Under the pieces are notes generated by a model that was not told the origin of the DNA, did not search any database, and saw only the letters and a program-made list of their open reading frames with translations. The position numbers were made by a program, and so were the translations under genes. Of a stretch of DNA of 64,000 bases, positions 62,173-64,000 are shown piece by piece. Numbering within the stretch: the first letter of the stretch is position 1; each line of letters opens with the position of its first letter. This DNA is from Saccharicrinis sp963677345 (lineage in GTDB: Bacteria; Bacteroidota; Bacteroidia; Bacteroidales; Marinilabiliaceae), in NCBI GenBank assembly GCA_963677345.2, contig CAXXLC010000018.1, forward strand, positions 62,001-126,000, read 5' to 3'.

Positions 62173-62370
62173 ATGAAGACTTCGGAAATTAAAGAAATGG
62201 CGATCAACGAGATCATCGAGAGAATTGAGACCGAACGAGCTGAACTTATCCGTTTAGAACTCAATCATAGCATATCTCCATTGGAAAATCCATTGCAGAT
62301 AAGAGGCTTACGTAGAAATATTGCGAGATTGCAAACTATTTTGCGTCAAAAGCAATTAACCGAAAAATAG
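62173..62370 (+). CDS. rpmC: 50S ribosomal protein L29
   Basis: L29 is a small helical hairpin protein near the tunnel exit. The 65-residue sequence has the family pattern KTSEIKEM at the start and PLQIRGLRRNIARLQTILR at the end. It lies between rplP and rpsQ as usual. Confidence 0.96.
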   Translation: MKTSEIKEMAINEIIERIETERAELIRLELNHSISPLENPLQIRGLRRNIARLQTILRQKQLTEK

Positions 62371-62377
62371 TTTAGTG

Positions 62378-62635
62378 ATGGAAAAAAGAAATTTAAGAAA
62401 AGAACGTATCGGTGTTGTGGCTAGCAGTAAAATGGATAAGTCTATTGTTGTAGCAGTAGAAATCCGTGAGAAGCACCCTATCTACGGAAAGTTCGTGAAA
62501 AAAACTAAGAAATTTCACGCACATGACGAGAATAACACCTGCAACGAAGGCGATACTGTAAAAATTATGGAGACTCGTCCTTTAAGCAAAACGAAACGTT
62601 GGAGATTTGTAGAAATTATCGAAAGAGCTAAGTAA
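62378..62635 (+). CDS. rpsQ: 30S ribosomal protein S17
   Basis: S17 (85 aa) is an early-binding OB-fold protein. It contains RKERIGVVASSKMDKSIVV and ends in ETRPLSKTKRWRFVEI, the family signature. I use the ATG at 62378; a GTG directly upstream (62375) is in frame but unnecessary. Confidence 0.97.
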   Translation: MEKRNLRKERIGVVASSKMDKSIVVAVEIREKHPIYGKFVKKTKKFHAHDENNTCNEGDTVKIMETRPLSKTKRWRFVEIIERAK

Positions 62636-62637
62636 TC

Positions 62638-63003
62638 ATGATACAACAAGAATCCAGATTGGCTGTTGCCGATAATAGTGGTGCCAAAGAAGTACTATGT
62701 ATTAGAGTACTTGGGGGTACTAAAAAAAGATACGCTACAATTGGTGATCGTATCGTAGTAACTGTTAAGAGTGCCATCCCTTCTACAGATATGAAGAAAG
62801 GTACTGTTACAAAGGCAGTAGTTGTACGTACAAAAAAAGAGATCAGAAGAGCTGATGGTTCTTATATCCGTTTTGATGAAAACGCATGTGTGCTTTTAAA
62901 CCAAGCAGGTGAAATGCGTGGAACTCGTATCTTTGGCCCTGTTGCCAGAGAATTACGTGACGGCTATATGAAAATCGTTTCATTAGCTCCTGAGGTGCTA
63001 TAA
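62638..63003 (+). CDS. rplN: 50S ribosomal protein L14
   Basis: L14 (121 aa) forms the bridge to the small subunit and contacts L19. It starts MIQQESRLAVADNSGAKEV and has the conserved RADGSYIRFDENACVLL strand. It begins two bases after the S17 stop. Confidence 0.98.
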   Translation: MIQQESRLAVADNSGAKEVLCIRVLGGTKKRYATIGDRIVVTVKSAIPSTDMKKGTVTKAVVVRTKKEIRRADGSYIRFDENACVLLNQAGEMRGTRIFGPVARELRDGYMKIVSLAPEVL

Positions 63004-63022
63004 ATTTTATAAAGAGATAGCA

Positions 63023-63343
63023 ATGGGTAAATTACATATTAAAAAAGGCGATACAGTTATTGTAACTGCCGGAGAATATAAAGGACAAGAAGGTAAAGTT
63101 CTTGAAGTTCTTGTAAGTAAGAATAGAGCTATCGTGGAAGGTATTAACATGGTTTCAAAACATGCTAAGCCAAATGCTGATAATCCGCAAGGAGGTATCG
63201 TAAAGCAAGAGGCTCCTATCCACATCTCTAACTTAAACCTTAAAGATCCTTCAACTGGAGCAGCTACTCGTATTGGTAGACGTGCCGGTGACGATGGAAA
63301 ATTAGTAAGGTTTGCTAAAAAATCAGGGGAGGAGATCAAGTAA
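63023..63343 (+). CDS. rplX: 50S ribosomal protein L24
   Basis: L24 (106 aa) initiates large-subunit assembly. It has the KOW motif (KKGDTVIVTAGEYKGQEGKV) and the GINMVSKHAKP segment. Its stop overlaps the rplE start by one base (TAATG). Confidence 0.97.
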   Translation: MGKLHIKKGDTVIVTAGEYKGQEGKVLEVLVSKNRAIVEGINMVSKHAKPNADNPQGGIVKQEAPIHISNLNLKDPSTGAATRIGRRAGDDGKLVRFAKKSGEEIK

Positions 63344-63888
63344 TGAGCTATACACCTAGTTTAAAAACAATGTATAAGGAACAAGTTGTTCCTACATTGA
63401 TGAAGGAATTTGAATACAAATCAGTAATGCAGGTTCCTAAATTAGAGAAGATTGTTATCAACCAAGGTATTGGTCAAGCTGTTGCTGATAAAAAAATGGT
63501 TGATATTGCAATTAATGAGCTTACTGCAATTACAGGTCAAAAAGCTGTTCCTTGTCTTTCTAAGAAAGATGTTTCTAACTTTAAGTTACGTAAAAAAATG
63601 CCTATTGGTGTTAGAGTTACTTTAAGAAAAGATAACATGTATGAATTTCTTGAAAGACTTATTCGCGTTGCTTTACCAAGGATTCGCGACTTCAAAGGAA
63701 TCAACAGTAAGCTTGACGGACGTGGTAATTATACCTTAGGTATTGAGGAGCAAATTATTTTTCCTGAAATAAATATTGACAATGTTAGTAAAATTTTGGG
63801 TATGAATATTACCTTTGTGACCTCAGGAAATACCGATGAAGAAGCTTTTGCTTTATTAAAAGCATTTGGTTTACCGTTTAAAAAATAA
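63343..63888 (+). CDS. rplE: 50S ribosomal protein L5
   Basis: L5 (181 aa) holds 5S rRNA and contacts P-site tRNA. It includes the LEKIVINQGIGQAV start strand, AVPCLSKKDVSNFKLRKKM-type segment and IGVRVTLRKDNMYEFLERL. The end AFALLKAFGLPFKK is typical. Confidence 0.98.
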   Translation: MSYTPSLKTMYKEQVVPTLMKEFEYKSVMQVPKLEKIVINQGIGQAVADKKMVDIAINELTAITGQKAVPCLSKKDVSNFKLRKKMPIGVRVTLRKDNMYEFLERLIRVALPRIRDFKGINSKLDGRGNYTLGIEEQIIFPEINIDNVSKILGMNITFVTSGNTDEEAFALLKAFGLPFKK

Positions 63889-63902
63889 TAAAAAGAGTAA
63901 AT

Positions 63903-64000
63903 ATGGCCAAGGAATCAATGAAGGCTCGCGAAGTAAAAAGAGCCAAGCTTGTTGCCAAATATGCTGCAAAAAGAGCGGCGCTGAAAGAAGCAGGTGATTA
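63903..64000 (+). CDS. rpsN: 30S ribosomal protein S14 (5' end only)
   Basis: The first 33 codons before the window ends read MAKESMKAREVKRAKLVAKY and continue AAKRAALKEAGDY, matching the N-terminus of the zinc-free, roughly 89-residue S14 form (no CxxC within the visible part). It lies 14 bases after rplE in the standard spc order. Confidence 0.92.
   Translation, partial: MAKESMKAREVKRAKLVAKYAAKRAALKEAGD

Noticed and set aside
1..64000. tRNA, rRNA or riboswitch genes
   Set aside because: Gene-free stretches were read on both strands for cloverleaf-like arms, CCA ends and known riboswitch cores; none was convincing.

Overview
The window is a chromosomal segment of an AT-rich, anaerobic or facultatively anaerobic member of the Bacteroidota, most like the Marinilabiliales (inference). 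Supporting signs are Bacteroidota-type promoters (TTTG, 19-21 bases, TAnnTTTG), an N-succinylornithine-type carbamoyltransferase in the arginine cluster, a str-S10 ribosomal locus without tuf between fusA and rpsJ, families largely confined to this phylum (DUF6266, DUF6146-like), and the [FeFe]-hydrogenase maturase HydF. No tRNA, rRNA, CRISPR array, prophage or IS transposase was recognised. The only mobile element is a group IIC intron.

Layout. (1) 1-9.6 kb, plus strand: tail of trpG, then trpD, trpC (interrupted by one extra A), trpF, trpB, trpA, purU, a TlpA-like lipoprotein, and the second half of histidine synthesis (hisH, hisA, hisF, hisIE) without hisGDCB. (2) 9.6-20.3 kb: a multi-PAS histidine kinase broken by two A9 runs (minus), hydF (plus), then a minus-strand string: ABC exporter ATPase and permease, Ppx/GppA phosphatase, an NtrC-like regulator with no DNA-binding domain, an aspartase-family enzyme and two small unknown proteins, with a DUF6146-like lipoprotein upstream. 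(3) 20.3-40 kb: an arginine, proline and glutamate-precursor supercluster. On the minus strand run argR, a GNAT enzyme, argG, argC, argD, an HNH nuclease gene, proC, proB, proA, argF-prime, argB, argE-like, argH, gltA and carA; carB diverges from argR. Candidate ArgR operators lie at argR and upstream of carA. (4) 40-47.6 kb, plus strand: a C1 cysteine peptidase, an HD hydrolase, penicillin-binding protein 1A, a repeat-bearing intergenic stretch, a DUF6266 gene, and the group IIC intron placed directly after the terminator of that gene. (5) 47.7-53.9 kb: aminopeptidase P, then an FNR-like regulator diverging from a sulfide:quinone reductase, DUF1641, TusE/DsrC-like and DsrE2-like sulfur module; fabD faces it. 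(6) 54.3-64 kb: rpsL-rpsG-fusA and the S10/spc genes through rpsN, which runs off the end.

How the parts work together. CarA and CarB make carbamoyl phosphate, used by the carbamoyltransferase. The GNAT protein, ArgB, ArgC and ArgD, the transcarbamylase, the deacylase, ArgG and ArgH can form a complete arginine route, probably through N-succinyl intermediates because residue 90 of the transcarbamylase is proline. Citrate synthase feeds 2-oxoglutarate and glutamate. The sulfur module would oxidise sulfide to protein-bound persulfide under an oxygen- or redox-responsive FNR-like factor whose gene lies beside a near-consensus FNR box; this is the best candidate here for incompletely described biology. 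All three frame breaks are single extra A residues in A-runs, so sequencing error or transcriptional slippage must be separated from true gene loss.
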